A stretch of 64,000 nucleotides of DNA. Source: Hyphomonadaceae bacterium UKL13-1. Lineage in GTDB: Bacteria > Pseudomonadota > Alphaproteobacteria > Caulobacterales > Aquidulcibacteraceae. Of this stretch, positions 1 through 9,117 are shown piece by piece; the stretch's first letter is position 1, and each line of letters starts with the position of its first letter. The translations under genes were made by a program, and so were the position numbers. Location: NCBI GenBank assembly GCA_001602435.1, contig CP012156.1, forward strand, positions 2,128,001 to 2,192,000, in the 5' to 3' direction. The notes beneath the pieces are model-generated. The model searched no databases, was not told where the DNA came from, and was given only the letters and a program-made list of their open reading frames with translations.

Positions 1-453
1 GGCCGCTTGGCTATATCTAGCCCGATCCCAGTGGAAGATGACCCGTTTGCGGACTTGCAGATTGATCGTGCCGGTGCGCCTGCAGGCGGCCAGGCGGGTG
101 CTTGGAGCTGGAAGCAAGTGCTATCCAGCCTCGATTCCAAAGGCCCCAACCCAGACAATCAGCGCATTATGGCACTCCTGACTGAGTTGGACCTAGAGCG
201 CGCTATGGATGATGCTGTGCTAGACCGTTTGCGCGCGATGGCTAACCGTTCACGCGATCAAGCCCGTCGGGGCACGCGTGAAGCGGTCACCAACAGCGTC
301 AAGGCGATGCGCTTGAAGTTGACGATGGATGCAGACTTGCGCGCTATTGTGGTCCGCTTTGTTGAAGCGCGGCGCGAGGCCGCGGCACGTGGCCGTTTGA
401 ATGGTCACGAAGCGCGAATTTACTTGGTTGCTGACGCCGCCTTCGAAGCATAG
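1..453 (+). CDS. Hypothetical protein, C-terminal part
   Basis: The frame is open at the left edge, so the start is probably outside the window; an in-window TTG at 7 is possible but has no visible ribosome site. The visible 151 codons encode a soluble, charged, mostly helical protein rich in Arg and Ala (RDQARRG, VRFVEARREAAARG), with no signal peptide or membrane segment. I do not recognise a family. Its last 34 bases overlap the 3' end of the convergent lipoprotein gene on the other strand, so the two transcripts are antisense at their ends. Confidence 0.6.
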   Translation, partial: GRLAISSPIPVEDDPFADLQIDRAGAPAGGQAGAWSWKQVLSSLDSKGPNPDNQRIMALLTELDLERAMDDAVLDRLRAMANRSRDQARRGTREAVTNSVKAMRLKLTMDADLRAIVVRFVEARREAAARGRLNGHEARIYLVADAAFEA

Positions 454-1079
454 TCGGCATCGGCGGCTTCCACGGCCCATTGCATCGCCTTAAGCGCAAA
501 GCTGCGGGTTGCTTGTTCTAACGCACGCGCGGGCTGGGTCACATCGCCACGGGCGGCAATTGCCTCGCCAATGATGACCTTTGAAGCCAAGGGCTTGCCG
601 GAATAGACGTCGATCAGGCGCGCGGTCGCTTCGATGCGTGCCATGCCCTTGGTCCGCCCTTGAGGCTCCGTTACCTGAAAATCGCTAACGTCGAAGTGCA
701 GCTCATAATCAGGTCTCGCAATGGTCACCGCCCGCACCGCTGCGCGGGTGGAGCCCGCCAAGTCAAACGTTTCTAAGACAACGTTTTGAATCGAAAGCGG
801 TGCAGAAGCCGAGAATCTCAAGCCATCGACATAGGCAAATGTGCGATCCTTGCGCAGGACAGCAATCTGATTGCCGAGTAAAATTGCTGGCATCGTCGGC
901 ACACCAATGCCAATCGTGAATGGGCTTTGCATCGCTTGCCGCGGGACCGTTGGATCGGCCCGCATGGCCACAACGGCCGGAGGTTTGCCAGGCTTTGGCA
1001 ACAGGGTGATACAGCCTGCCACCGGCGCGGTCATCATGGCGATGGCCAAAAGGAGGCCGAGACGTCGGGTCGGTTTCAT
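420..1079 (-). CDS. ABC-type transport auxiliary lipoprotein (PqiC-like)
   Basis: This is a 219-residue outer-membrane lipoprotein of the ABC-type transport auxiliary family (PqiC/DUF330-like). It has a short basic N-terminus, a hydrophobic stretch and a lipobox ending in AGC at about residue 23; the mature part is the small alpha/beta domain these proteins share. I chose the ATG at 1079 because it forms a 4-bp ATGA overlap with the stop of the mlaD-like gene and has AGTGGA upstream; an in-frame GTG at 1088 is the alternative. It is last in an mlaE-mlaF-mlaD-lipoprotein operon. By analogy with PqiC, I infer that it tethers or receives the MCE protein at the outer membrane. Its 3' end overlaps the convergent gene at the left edge. 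Confidence 0.85.
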   Translation of the reverse strand: MKPTRRLGLLLAIAMMTAPVAGCITLLPKPGKPPAVVAMRADPTVPRQAMQSPFTIGIGVPTMPAILLGNQIAVLRKDRTFAYVDGLRFSASAPLSIQNVVLETFDLAGSTRAAVRAVTIARPDYELHFDVSDFQVTEPQGRTKGMARIEATARLIDVYSGKPLASKVIIGEAIAARGDVTQPARALEQATRSFALKAMQWAVEAADADYASKAASATK

Positions 1080-2170
1080 TTTTTCCACTTTACTGTCGCG
1101 TTGGCAGGACGGTTGACGATATCCAGCGGATTCTGGCTGATTTGTTGACCTAGGGCATCAAAGGTCATGGACGTGTTACGCACTTCTTGGGCGGCACGGC
1201 TCATGTCCGGCAAGGTTTGGTCTGCACCAATTTTAAAGAAGCGATCAATTGAGACAACCGCGCGATTGGTATTGTCTGCGACAGCACCGAATTGGTTGGT
1301 TGCAACCCGCATGGCAACTGCCGTTTCATTGAATTCCTGCAAGGTGGTTTGCGCTTGGGTGAGCGCTTCCATGGTCTTGGCCAAGGTCAATTCCGCCCCG
1401 CCAGATAAGGAGTTCGCATCTTCATTCAGGCCATCTACCAAAAGGCGGCTGGAGCTAACCAAGGCCAAAGATTCCTGGCTCAAAGTATTGGTTTGCGTCA
1501 TGAGGTTTTTGCCCAAGCCGTCATAAGTGGCCGCAGTGACGGTGGCTTGGTCGGTGAATCTGCGGGCCGATTGGGCAAACAAAGTGGCCTCTTGGGTGGT
1601 CTCTCGGAAAGTTTCTGCCGCTAAGCTCGCCTCGCGTAGGGTCTTGGAGAAGTTCGCGATGTTTTCAGCGTCAAGCAGCTTATTCAAGCGGGCAACCGCT
1701 TCCAGTGAGGTGGAGATCACCCCTTCCCCATCCTGCAGCAAGCGGTCCAATTGCCCGCGCTGGCTGGTGATGATCGGAGGGCTTTGCCCAATACGCGCAA
1801 ACATGCGCTTGGCCCCATCCGAGCCGGCGAGGATCTGAATATAGGTTGAGCCCGTCAGGCCTGATGGTTCAAGCTGGGCGATGGAATCGGTTTTGACTGG
1901 GGTTGTGCTTTGAACACGAATGCGCGCGACAACGTCTTTGGGATTTTTATCACTGAGGCGCAGATCGGTGACTTCACCGACTTTAATGCCGTTGAAGCGA
2001 ACCTCGCCGCCAATTTCGAGCCCGCGTACAGGTCCCTCGAACACGACATCATATTGCGACCCTTGCCGATTGACACCGGAATTGCCCATCCAGACTGTAA
2101 AGATGATGGCCGCGATGATGCTCAAGATCGTGAACAATCCGATCATGACGTAATTGGCCTTAGTTTCCAT
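1076..2170 (-). CDS. mlaD: MlaD/MCE family lipid-binding protein
   Basis: This 364-residue protein is the substrate-binding component of an Mla-type phospholipid ABC transporter. One membrane helix (about residues 8-28) anchors it in the inner membrane. An MCE domain follows at about 39-115, with the typical hydrophobic/Gly pattern (VRGLEIGGEVRFNGIKVGEV). The rest, about 120-350, is a long helical, probably coiled-coil region rich in Ala, Thr and Gln. E. coli MlaD is only about 180 residues, so this is the longer tail-bearing type found with PqiC-like lipoproteins. AGGAGGGG stands 6-9 bases before the ATG. It lies 22 bp downstream of the ATPase gene and overlaps the lipoprotein gene by 4 bp. 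The symbol reflects family membership, not proven orthology. Confidence 0.9.
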   Translation of the reverse strand: METKANYVMIGLFTILSIIAAIIFTVWMGNSGVNRQGSQYDVVFEGPVRGLEIGGEVRFNGIKVGEVTDLRLSDKNPKDVVARIRVQSTTPVKTDSIAQLEPSGLTGSTYIQILAGSDGAKRMFARIGQSPPIITSQRGQLDRLLQDGEGVISTSLEAVARLNKLLDAENIANFSKTLREASLAAETFRETTQEATLFAQSARRFTDQATVTAATYDGLGKNLMTQTNTLSQESLALVSSSRLLVDGLNEDANSLSGGAELTLAKTMEALTQAQTTLQEFNETAVAMRVATNQFGAVADNTNRAVVSIDRFFKIGADQTLPDMSRAAQEVRNTSMTFDALGQQISQNPLDIVNRPANATVKWKK

Positions 2171-2192
2171 CTTCCCCTCCTGATTTGGCCAT

Positions 2193-2993
2193 TCAGCCTA
2201 AGGCGGCCCGGCCACGCGGCCCGCCAAAGTATTCCGACAACCAACCCGTCGCATGTTCACGCAAATGGTCTAATGGACCGATAGCGATAACTTTACCCTC
2301 TGCCAATGCCGCAACCCGATCACAAGCGTCGCGCAGCGTATCTAAATCGTGTGTGATCAAGAAAACCGTTAGCCCGAGAGTCTCTTTCAACTCGTTTACC
2401 AAAGCGTCAAACTTGCCTGCCGTGATCGGATCAAGACCCGCCGTCGGCTCATCAAGGAACAAAATATCCGGGTCAAGCGCAATGGCGCGCGCGAGCGCTG
2501 CCCGCTTGCGCATGCCGCCGGAGAGTTCTGAGGGCAGTTTGTCGGCTGAAGATGGCGGCAGGCCCGCCATCAAAATCTTCAAGTCCGCGATCTCAAGTGC
2601 AAGTTTTGGCGGCAAGTTCGTATGCTCAGTCAGCGGCACCATCACATTTTCACGGACGGTGAGGTTTGAGAACAAAGCACCGTCTTGGAACATCACGCCC
2701 CAACGCGCATCTAGCGCCTTACGTTCCGAGGGGTCAGTTGACCATACATCATGGCCAAGTACCATTACTTTGCCTTCAGACGGCGCCCGCAGGCCAATAA
2801 TGGCCCGCATGAGGACGGACTTACCCGTACCAGACCCACCAACAATGCCAATGGTCTCCCCACGCAGCACATCCAGATCCAAGTGCTCGTGGATCACAAC
2901 ATCGCCAAAGCGATTGCCAACACCGCGCAGTCGGATCGCCACTTCTTCGTCGGGAATGTCCAAAATCGGGGTGAGAGCATCGGCCGGGTTCAT
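2193..2993 (-). CDS. mlaF: Mla-type ABC transporter ATP-binding protein
   Basis: This is the cytoplasmic ATPase (266 residues) of the Mla-like lipid transporter. All ABC motifs are present: Walker A GGSGTGKS (52-59), signature LSGG (157-160), Walker B with D-loop LDEPTAGLD (180-188) and the H-loop His215 (ITHD). It has the MlaF-like basic stretch MRKR after the signature. The ATG overlaps the stop of the permease gene by 4 bp, which points to translational coupling with mlaE. It pairs with the permease (upstream) and the MCE protein (downstream) of the same operon. Confidence 0.95.
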   Translation of the reverse strand: MNPADALTPILDIPDEEVAIRLRGVGNRFGDVVIHEHLDLDVLRGETIGIVGGSGTGKSVLMRAIIGLRAPSEGKVMVLGHDVWSTDPSERKALDARWGVMFQDGALFSNLTVRENVMVPLTEHTNLPPKLALEIADLKILMAGLPPSSADKLPSELSGGMRKRAALARAIALDPDILFLDEPTAGLDPITAGKFDALVNELKETLGLTVFLITHDLDTLRDACDRVAALAEGKVIAIGPLDHLREHATGWLSEYFGGPRGRAALG

Positions 2994-4120
2994 ATGCCAA
3001 GCTCCATATAAATCAGCGCAAAGATAGCCTCGACCACGATCACCATAAACAAGGCCTGCACCACCGATGCCGTGGTACGCTGGCCAAGGGAAATGACGTC
3101 GCTTTCCACATTTAGGCCCTGCCGACAGCCAATGATCGCAATGATGAAGGCAAACACCGGTGCCTTACCCATGCCGGCCCAAAACTGATCCACACCCACA
3201 TTGTCGTTCAATCGGTTGAAGAACAAAGTCGGACTGATATCCAGCGTCAGCATGGTCACGATCGCCCCACCGGCGATCCCAGCAATCATGGCGAGGAAGG
3301 TCAGGATCGGGAACATCACCAGCAGCGCGATGACCCGCGGCACAACCAGCATTTCCATCGGGCTCATGCCCAGAATGCGCATGGCATCAATTTCTTGGGT
3401 CATTTTCATCGAGCCGATTTGGGCGGTGAAGGAGGAGTCGGATCGGCCAGCCAAAATAATCGCCGTGATCAGCACACCGAACTCACGCAGAACGGCAAAG
3501 CCCACCAACTCGATGGTGAACACCGAAGCGCCAAAATCCTGAAGAATGGTCTTGCCCAAAAAGGCGATCACGGCACCAATGAAAAAGGACAACGTCATCA
3601 CGATCGGAACCGCGTTCAGACCAGCACTTTCGGCAACTGCAAAGGTAGGCAACCAACGCACGCGGCCTGGGTTGGCAATGGCCTTGCCGCAGGCAACAAC
3701 AGTCTCACCAAAAAATCCTATTGTATCAACAGATTCGTCGTAGACTTGTGCCATACCGCGGCCGATACGATCCAGCAGTTGACGCCACAAGGCCACCGGT
3801 TCGGGCAAAGCATCGCAGCCTGCGGTAAACTTGCGGACTTCAGCGAGCATGCGCCCCGCCACCGGATGCTTCCCGATCATCTGGGCTGGCTCAGCCACCG
3901 ACGAGTGCAGCGCCTTTTCCATGACATAGGCACCGGCGGTATCAAGATCCATCAAACCGCTGACATCAACGATAGCAGGTCGCCCCTCTACCATATCCCG
4001 AACTGGACGCAGCTCCGCATCGATTTGTCCAATCGTATGGATCGTCCAATCCCCGGTCACCCGAAGGACTGGCGCAGGTCCACTACGATCAATCGTAAAC
4101 TGGGCCTCTTGTTCGGGCAA
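2990..4120 (-). CDS. mlaE: MlaE-type permease with N-terminal STAS domain
   Basis: This is the inner-membrane permease of the Mla-like transporter, 376 residues. The first 90 or so residues form a STAS-like domain (a beta strand, then DVSGLMDLDTAGA) fused to the MlaE permease domain, which has about five hydrophobic helices between 140 and 376. The permease carries the conserved elements FIGAVIAF, MKMTQEIDAMRILG (the coupling helix) and VPRVIALL. In E. coli the STAS protein MlaB is separate, so no mlaB gene is needed here. It is the first gene of the operon; its promoter should lie in the 218-bp gap to the divergent epimerase gene. Confidence 0.93.
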   Translation of the reverse strand: MPEQEAQFTIDRSGPAPVLRVTGDWTIHTIGQIDAELRPVRDMVEGRPAIVDVSGLMDLDTAGAYVMEKALHSSVAEPAQMIGKHPVAGRMLAEVRKFTAGCDALPEPVALWRQLLDRIGRGMAQVYDESVDTIGFFGETVVACGKAIANPGRVRWLPTFAVAESAGLNAVPIVMTLSFFIGAVIAFLGKTILQDFGASVFTIELVGFAVLREFGVLITAIILAGRSDSSFTAQIGSMKMTQEIDAMRILGMSPMEMLVVPRVIALLVMFPILTFLAMIAGIAGGAIVTMLTLDISPTLFFNRLNDNVGVDQFWAGMGKAPVFAFIIAIIGCRQGLNVESDVISLGQRTTASVVQALFMVIVVEAIFALIYMELGI

Positions 4121-4338
4121 GAAAGGGCCTTCCTGGCAAAATCCTGTTTGACCACCGGAATGGATGGCGGCGCGATCTGGTACGAATCGTTGTGCACATC
4201 GGGTACAACAAAGTCTAGCTTAGAGCCTAGGACCTTGTTGGAAAAGAGGCTTACCCGCATTTACAAGTGGCAGGCTGTGACTGGATTGCCTCAGGTGCGC
4301 CCGCTTCGCAAAGCCAAGAAAAGCGTTTAAGAAGCGGC

Positions 4339-5316
4339 ATGAAGTTTCATGTCCAAAAAGAAGTCTGGCCCCTCAAAGGGATTTTTAGGATCGCCAGAGG
4401 TGCGCGCACGCAAGCCCAAGTTGTCACGGTAACGCTGGAGCATGCGGGCTTTATTGGGCGCGGCGAGTGCGTGCCTTATGGGCGTTATGAAGAAGATTGC
4501 GACAGCGTGATCGCCCAGTTGGAAGCAGTGCGGACCGACGTCGAAGCTGGTATTGACTTGGAAGCTTGCCAAAGCCTTCTGCCAGCTGGTGCAGCCCGCA
4601 ACGCACTGGATTGCGCCCTGTGGGACTTAAAGGCCAAGAGCCTGAACCAACCCGTCTGGGCCTTGGCGGGTCTGCCAGAGCCCAAGCCCCTGGTCACCGC
4701 CTTCACCATCTCGCTCGATACCGCCGAAGCAATGACACAAGCGGCCTTAGCAGCCGCAGGGCGGCCGATTTTGAAGGTCAAGATCGGTGGGGAACATGAT
4801 CTGGATTGCGTGCGTGCGGTCGCCAAGGCGCGGCCAGACGCGCGTCTAATCGTCGATGCCAATGAAGGCATGCAGCCAGACACCTTGCCCGGCCTCTTGG
4901 CAGAGGCACGTAGTTTGAACATCGATGTCGTGGAACAACCTTTTGCTGCCAGCAAGGATTCAAGGCTTGGCCAAGTGGCAGCCCCCATCGCCATTTGTGC
5001 CGATGAAAGCTTCCATACCAGCTCCGATATCGAGCTTTTGGTCCAAAACTATGACGCGGTAAACGTCAAGCTCGACAAGACGGGTGGGTTTACGGAAGCC
5101 CTCAAGTCGATCCGCGAGGCACGTGCAGCCGGTCTTCGGATCATGATGGGCTGCATGGTTGGCACCAGTTTGGTGACTGCGCCTGCCGTTTTGCTCGCGC
5201 AATTGGCCGATTGGGTTGATCTAGACGGACCGCTCTTGCTGGACCAAGATCGCGATCCCGGTCTCTATTATGACGGCTCTATCCTGCATCCACCCAGCCG
5301 GGATTTGTGGGGCTAG
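4339..5316 (+). CDS. Dipeptide epimerase (L-Ala-D/L-Glu epimerase family)
   Basis: This 325-residue enzyme belongs to the muconate-lactonizing subgroup of the enolase superfamily. The capping domain is at the N-terminus and the TIM barrel follows. Visible catalytic residues are the KxK lysine (Lys148 in KVKIGG), metal ligands Asp173 (VDANE), Glu199 (VEQP) and Asp222 (CADES), and the second-face lysine Lys244 (NVKLDKTGG). A C-terminal DxD-type pattern (DLDGPLLL) is typical of L-Ala-D/L-Glu epimerases that recycle murein peptides. I chose the ATG at 4339 with GAAGCGG just upstream; an in-frame extension to 4267 lacks support. The next gene starts 38 bp downstream and probably shares its transcript. 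Confidence 0.9.
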   Translation: MKFHVQKEVWPLKGIFRIARGARTQAQVVTVTLEHAGFIGRGECVPYGRYEEDCDSVIAQLEAVRTDVEAGIDLEACQSLLPAGAARNALDCALWDLKAKSLNQPVWALAGLPEPKPLVTAFTISLDTAEAMTQAALAAAGRPILKVKIGGEHDLDCVRAVAKARPDARLIVDANEGMQPDTLPGLLAEARSLNIDVVEQPFAASKDSRLGQVAAPIAICADESFHTSSDIELLVQNYDAVNVKLDKTGGFTEALKSIREARAAGLRIMMGCMVGTSLVTAPAVLLAQLADWVDLDGPLLLDQDRDPGLYYDGSILHPPSRDLWG

Positions 5317-5354
5317 GCTGTCCATTTATCAGATTAATGAGAGGAAGAAACCCG

Positions 5355-6446
5355 ATGTCAGGCGCGCCAGAAACCTTCTTTGCCCACACCTATTTTGAAG
5401 CGCGTGACAAGTTTCTAAAGGCCGCAGAAGCGGCTGGGGCGCACATCGAGACCCATATCATGCCCCATGCCAAAGGACCCGGCGGGCGCGCGATTGCCAT
5501 GGATTGTGCGGTCCTTGGCCCCAAAGATGCGAGCGCGGCCTTGGTGGTGATCTCTGGCACACACGGCCCCGAAGGCTATTGCGGCTCTGGCGTGCAAGTG
5601 GGGCTTCTCGAAACTGGCTTAGCGCAAGACTGGGCGCAGAAACTGCGCGTCGTTTTGATCCATGCCCATAATCCTTATGGCTTCTCATGGGACAGCCGGT
5701 TTAATGAAGATAATATCGACCTCAATCGCAATTATCTCAAAAGCTTTGAAGCGCCCCTGCCCACCAATCCCCATTACGATCTTTTAGCACCTTGGGCGGC
5801 ACCTGCGGCGCGCGATGAGGCCAGCCTGCAAGAAGCACAAGGGAAGTTACTGGCCTTTGCGGGGGAACATGGTTTCCCAGCCCTGCAAGCCGCTTTGACT
5901 GGGGGGCAATATAATCACCCCAAAGGCGTCTATTATGGGGGTATTGCGCCGTCTTGGTCGAACCAAACCATCCACAAACTCCTCGCGGCCCATTGTGTCG
6001 GCTTAGACCAAGTTGTCACAATCGACATGCACACAGGCCTTGGCCCGTTTGGCGTGGGCGAGATCATTACCGAGGCCGCCCCATCGAGCGATCATTACCA
6101 GCGCCAAGCCGCGATTTGGGGTGATGAAATCCGCTCTACCAAGGACGGTAGCTCTGTCTCGGCGGACTTGTCCGGCACGATGGATGCAGCCTTGGTGCGC
6201 GCGCTCGACCCGTCTTGGTGCGCTTGCATCGCCATCGAATTTGGAACCGTCGATACGATGAGCGTGTTTCTTGCAACCCAAGCTGCCTGCTGGCTGCATT
6301 GCTATGGCGACCCGTCAGGCCCAGAAGCCTGCCAAATCCAGGCCGATAGCCGCGCGGCCTTTTATCCAGAGACCGATGAGTGGAAGAATATGGTGTGGAC
6401 GCGCAGCTTGGACGTGATTGGACGGGCTGCTGCCTATCTGATTTGA
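5355..6446 (+). CDS. M14-like zinc hydrolase, DUF2817 family
   Basis: This 363-residue protein looks like a zinc carboxypeptidase-fold hydrolase related to M14/aspartoacylase enzymes (DUF2817). Expected metal ligands are His70 and Glu73 (THGPEG) and His226 (DMHTG); Arg125 (DLNRNY) would bind the substrate carboxylate and Glu295 (AIEFGT) would act as the base. No signal peptide is visible, so it is presumably cytoplasmic. The start at 5355 has a strong GAGGAAG site. Sitting directly after a dipeptide epimerase, it may process short peptides or N-acyl amino acids; the substrate is inferred only from context. Its 3' end overlaps that of the convergent MFS gene by 13 bp. Confidence 0.85.
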   Translation: MSGAPETFFAHTYFEARDKFLKAAEAAGAHIETHIMPHAKGPGGRAIAMDCAVLGPKDASAALVVISGTHGPEGYCGSGVQVGLLETGLAQDWAQKLRVVLIHAHNPYGFSWDSRFNEDNIDLNRNYLKSFEAPLPTNPHYDLLAPWAAPAARDEASLQEAQGKLLAFAGEHGFPALQAALTGGQYNHPKGVYYGGIAPSWSNQTIHKLLAAHCVGLDQVVTIDMHTGLGPFGVGEIITEAAPSSDHYQRQAAIWGDEIRSTKDGSSVSADLSGTMDAALVRALDPSWCACIAIEFGTVDTMSVFLATQAACWLHCYGDPSGPEACQIQADSRAAFYPETDEWKNMVWTRSLDVIGRAAAYLI

Positions 6447-7621
6447 TCTTCCTGCGGCAACTTCAGGGTCGGCTGTTTGGGAGATAAGAGGAGCGAGATC
6501 AGAATGAGGCCAATCGTCGCCAAGATCACACCACTCCAATAGCCGCCCGACTGGAATTGGTCATAAAGAGAGCCAGCTGCAATGCTGGCCAGCCCCATGG
6601 TCGGCGACATGATGATGGCAGAGCCCAATTGTTGCCCTGTTGCGCGCTGGGCCAAGGGGATTTCAGCCTCAATCAAGCGCATGAAGCCCATATGGGTTGC
6701 AGCAAAGGTCAGCGCGTGCAGCGCCTGCACTAAGAAAGTCACACCCAAATCCGGAGTCTGCGCAAAAGCAGCCCAGCGAATGATGCTGGCAATCCCGCCC
6801 CACAGGATCAGAGTCTCTGGCCGGAAATGATTAAGTCGGCTGGCCAAAAGTGCAAAAAACGCGATCTCGACAATCACGCCAAAGGCCCACAGCATGCCGA
6901 CTTGCGAGCCGGAAAAGCCCTGTTCCAACCATAGCTTGCTAGAGAAGCCATAGTAGAAGGCATGTGCGGCTTGAATGAAGCTGGCTGCCAACACAGCCAA
7001 GAAGAAAGTCCGCCGCTTGAAGAGGGCAAAGCTATCCTTCAATCGCGTGCTGAGCGGCGTCACGACGGGCTCTGCAATCGGCTCTGGGTGCAGCCAGAAA
7101 CCGCATGCGACGGTCGCTAAGCAGGCGATGATGAACCAAGCATAGACAGCCTCTACGCCAAAGGCTTGAATGGTCGCCCCTGCCCCGAGATTGGCCAGAA
7201 CAAAGGCCGCTGAAGCCGCTGCGCGGGCGCGCCCATAGGGCCAACGGCGCGATTGGGAGGTGACGCGCATTACTCCGGCCTCGGCAAAAGGCATCAAGCA
7301 CTGAAACATGACCCCGGTAGCAAAACAGGCCAAAGCAATCGGCCAAAATACGCCCAGAAATGGAAAGCTGAGATATCCGACTGCGAGCGCGGTAGAAAAC
7401 ACAATCAAGGGAATACGGCGATCCCGACGACCTTCAGCCCAAGCGGCCGCCAACGGCCCCACCAATATTCTGCCAAAGCTAGAAGAGGCGAGAATGACCC
7501 CGATTTGCGCCCCACTTAAGCCCTTAGTCGTTGCCAACCAGACCGGCAAATAGGGCATGATGGCCCCCAATGCGACATGGGCCAGCATCATAAACAAGGT
7601 CATGCGTGCAATGGATGGCAT
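6434..7621 (-). CDS. MFS transporter (MFS_1-like)
   Basis: This is a 395-residue integral membrane transporter with about 12 hydrophobic helices split into two halves by a basic loop near residue 200 (STRLKDSFALFKRR). The N-terminal pattern (PYLPVWL, then GRILVGPLAAAWAEGRRDRR between helices 2 and 3) is that of the MFS_1-like branch that includes HcaT and NupG-type permeases. The substrate is unknown. It lies convergent to the peptide-processing pair and 54 bp upstream of the sugar dehydrogenase on the same strand. Confidence 0.85.
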   Translation of the reverse strand: MPSIARMTLFMMLAHVALGAIMPYLPVWLATTKGLSGAQIGVILASSSFGRILVGPLAAAWAEGRRDRRIPLIVFSTALAVGYLSFPFLGVFWPIALACFATGVMFQCLMPFAEAGVMRVTSQSRRWPYGRARAAASAAFVLANLGAGATIQAFGVEAVYAWFIIACLATVACGFWLHPEPIAEPVVTPLSTRLKDSFALFKRRTFFLAVLAASFIQAAHAFYYGFSSKLWLEQGFSGSQVGMLWAFGVIVEIAFFALLASRLNHFRPETLILWGGIASIIRWAAFAQTPDLGVTFLVQALHALTFAATHMGFMRLIEAEIPLAQRATGQQLGSAIIMSPTMGLASIAAGSLYDQFQSGGYWSGVILATIGLILISLLLSPKQPTLKLPQEDQIR

Positions 7622-7675
7622 AGGAAGGGCTTAGAGTGCTGCGCAACCGTGCCGCAAGCCCCTCCCCGCCGCTTT

Positions 7676-8962
7676 TTACCGCGCTGGGGCCTCGTTCGCA
7701 GGCATCAAGCGGATCAATTGACCGTTGCGCTGACCCTTGTCGCGGAAGTTCCGCATCGCGGTGGTCAAAACATAGATATAGCCGTCTGGGCCCTGCCGCA
7801 CATCGCGCACCCGCACATCGCCAAGGTCAATCCGTTCTTGGCCAATGACTTTTCCAGCCGTGTCCAAGTCGACGCGAATAAGTGCACCCCGACCTTGGTC
7901 CAGACGCAAGCCACCGGCCAGCACATCGCCATCCCAGCCGCGATATTTCTTGCTACGCACCACAGCCAGACCCGAGGGCGCAATCGCTGGCGACCAGACT
8001 GCCAGTGGATCAATCAGACCAGGGCCGCTTTGATTGGGGGTGATGGGCGTGCGCGCGGCACCATATTCCACGCCATAGGTGACTTTGGGCCAGCCATAAT
8101 TTTGGCCCGACTGGATCAGGTTCAACTCATCCCCACCTTGGCTGCCATGTTCGGTCGCATAAATGCGGCCCGATACGGGATCACGCACGAGGCCTTGGGC
8201 ATTGCGGTGGCCATAGGAATAGATTTCAGGCCGTGCGCTCGGTGTGTTCACGAAAGGATTGTCTTTCGGGATGCTCCCATCATCCTTGATGCGGATGATC
8301 TTGCCCAAATGACTGCCCAAATTCTGGGCCTGATTACGGATGAAGCTGCCGTCCAAGGAATTGGGTGGATTGCCGCCATCGCCAATACTGATCAGCAAGG
8401 TCTGATCGGGCAGCCAGGTAAAGCGCGACCCAAAGTGCTGAAAGCGTGGCTTAGCTGGGGTGACTTCAAAAATCGTCTGGACGTCCGTCAAAGCGCGGCC
8501 ATCCAGCTTGGCGCGCACGATACGGGTGCGGTTGGCCGCTTCATCACCGACAGAAAAGCTAAGATATATCAGCTTATTGCGGGCAAAATTTGGGTGCAAG
8601 GTCACATCCATCAAGCCGCCTTGGCCGGCCGCGGTGACAGTTGGAACACCTTTGATTTCTTCGGCCTCCAAGCTCCAGTTCTGGCCAGCTTTCACATAGC
8701 GCAGCTTGCCCAAAAGCTCTGTCACCAAGAGGTCGCCATTGGGCAGAAACGCCATACCCCACGGCGCTTCAAGGTCCGCCACCATGGTTTGAGCGGTCAC
8801 GTTGGTTGCTGCAGGTAGGCTGAGAGCCGGGGTCACAGGCGTTGGACCTGGCACAATCGCAGGCGGCGGACTGGCGGGGGCTTGCGCCAGTACAGGCGCA
8901 GCGACACTAGCCAGCAACAAAGCGGCGGCAGTAACCGCAAAGCCAGACTTATGTACCACCAT
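7676..8962 (-). CDS. PQQ-dependent sugar dehydrogenase family protein
   Basis: This 428-residue secreted protein of the soluble glucose dehydrogenase (GSDH/Hhip-like) family is a six-bladed beta propeller. It has a signal peptide to about residue 27 (VAAPVLAQ), then a Pro-rich linker and the family's recurrent elements: PWGMAFLPNGDLLVTE, DVTLHPNFARNKLIYLSF, LISIGDGGNPPNSLD, YGHRNAQGL. The start at 8962 (MVVHKSG) is preceded by AAGGAAG; a longer frame to 8995 lacks a signal-like beginning. It probably oxidises aldose sugars in the periplasm with PQQ, although only some members of the family have proven activity. Confidence 0.9.
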   Translation of the reverse strand: MVVHKSGFAVTAAALLLASVAAPVLAQAPASPPPAIVPGPTPVTPALSLPAATNVTAQTMVADLEAPWGMAFLPNGDLLVTELLGKLRYVKAGQNWSLEAEEIKGVPTVTAAGQGGLMDVTLHPNFARNKLIYLSFSVGDEAANRTRIVRAKLDGRALTDVQTIFEVTPAKPRFQHFGSRFTWLPDQTLLISIGDGGNPPNSLDGSFIRNQAQNLGSHLGKIIRIKDDGSIPKDNPFVNTPSARPEIYSYGHRNAQGLVRDPVSGRIYATEHGSQGGDELNLIQSGQNYGWPKVTYGVEYGAARTPITPNQSGPGLIDPLAVWSPAIAPSGLAVVRSKKYRGWDGDVLAGGLRLDQGRGALIRVDLDTAGKVIGQERIDLGDVRVRDVRQGPDGYIYVLTTAMRNFRDKGQRNGQLIRLMPANEAPAR

Positions 8963-9002
8963 GGAAATCTTCCTTCTAACGCCGCATCTGCCCACCAGGG
9001 CC

Positions 9003-9045
9003 CAAGAAAAAGGGGCAAAGCCGAACCCGACCTTGCCCCTTCGAT
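9003..9045 (-). terminator. Rho-independent terminator after the S46 peptidase gene
   Basis: Read on the minus strand, the arms AAGGGGCAA and TTGCCCCTT (9033-9041 and 9010-9018) form a 9-bp stem with a 14-base loop, followed directly by a T-rich run. It sits 77 bp past the stop of the S46 peptidase gene and before the sugar dehydrogenase start at 8962. Confidence 0.8.
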
Positions 9046-9117
9046 CTAACTTGACCCGACTGACGAACCTAGGCCCGCAGCGGCCCAGAACCAGTCACAT
9101 TGTGGTCATCGACCTAC

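Noticed and set aside
4057..4260. Minus-strand frame in the mlaE/epimerase gap
   Set aside because: It overlaps the mlaE start in another frame, lacks a ribosome site, and the gap is better explained as a divergent promoter.
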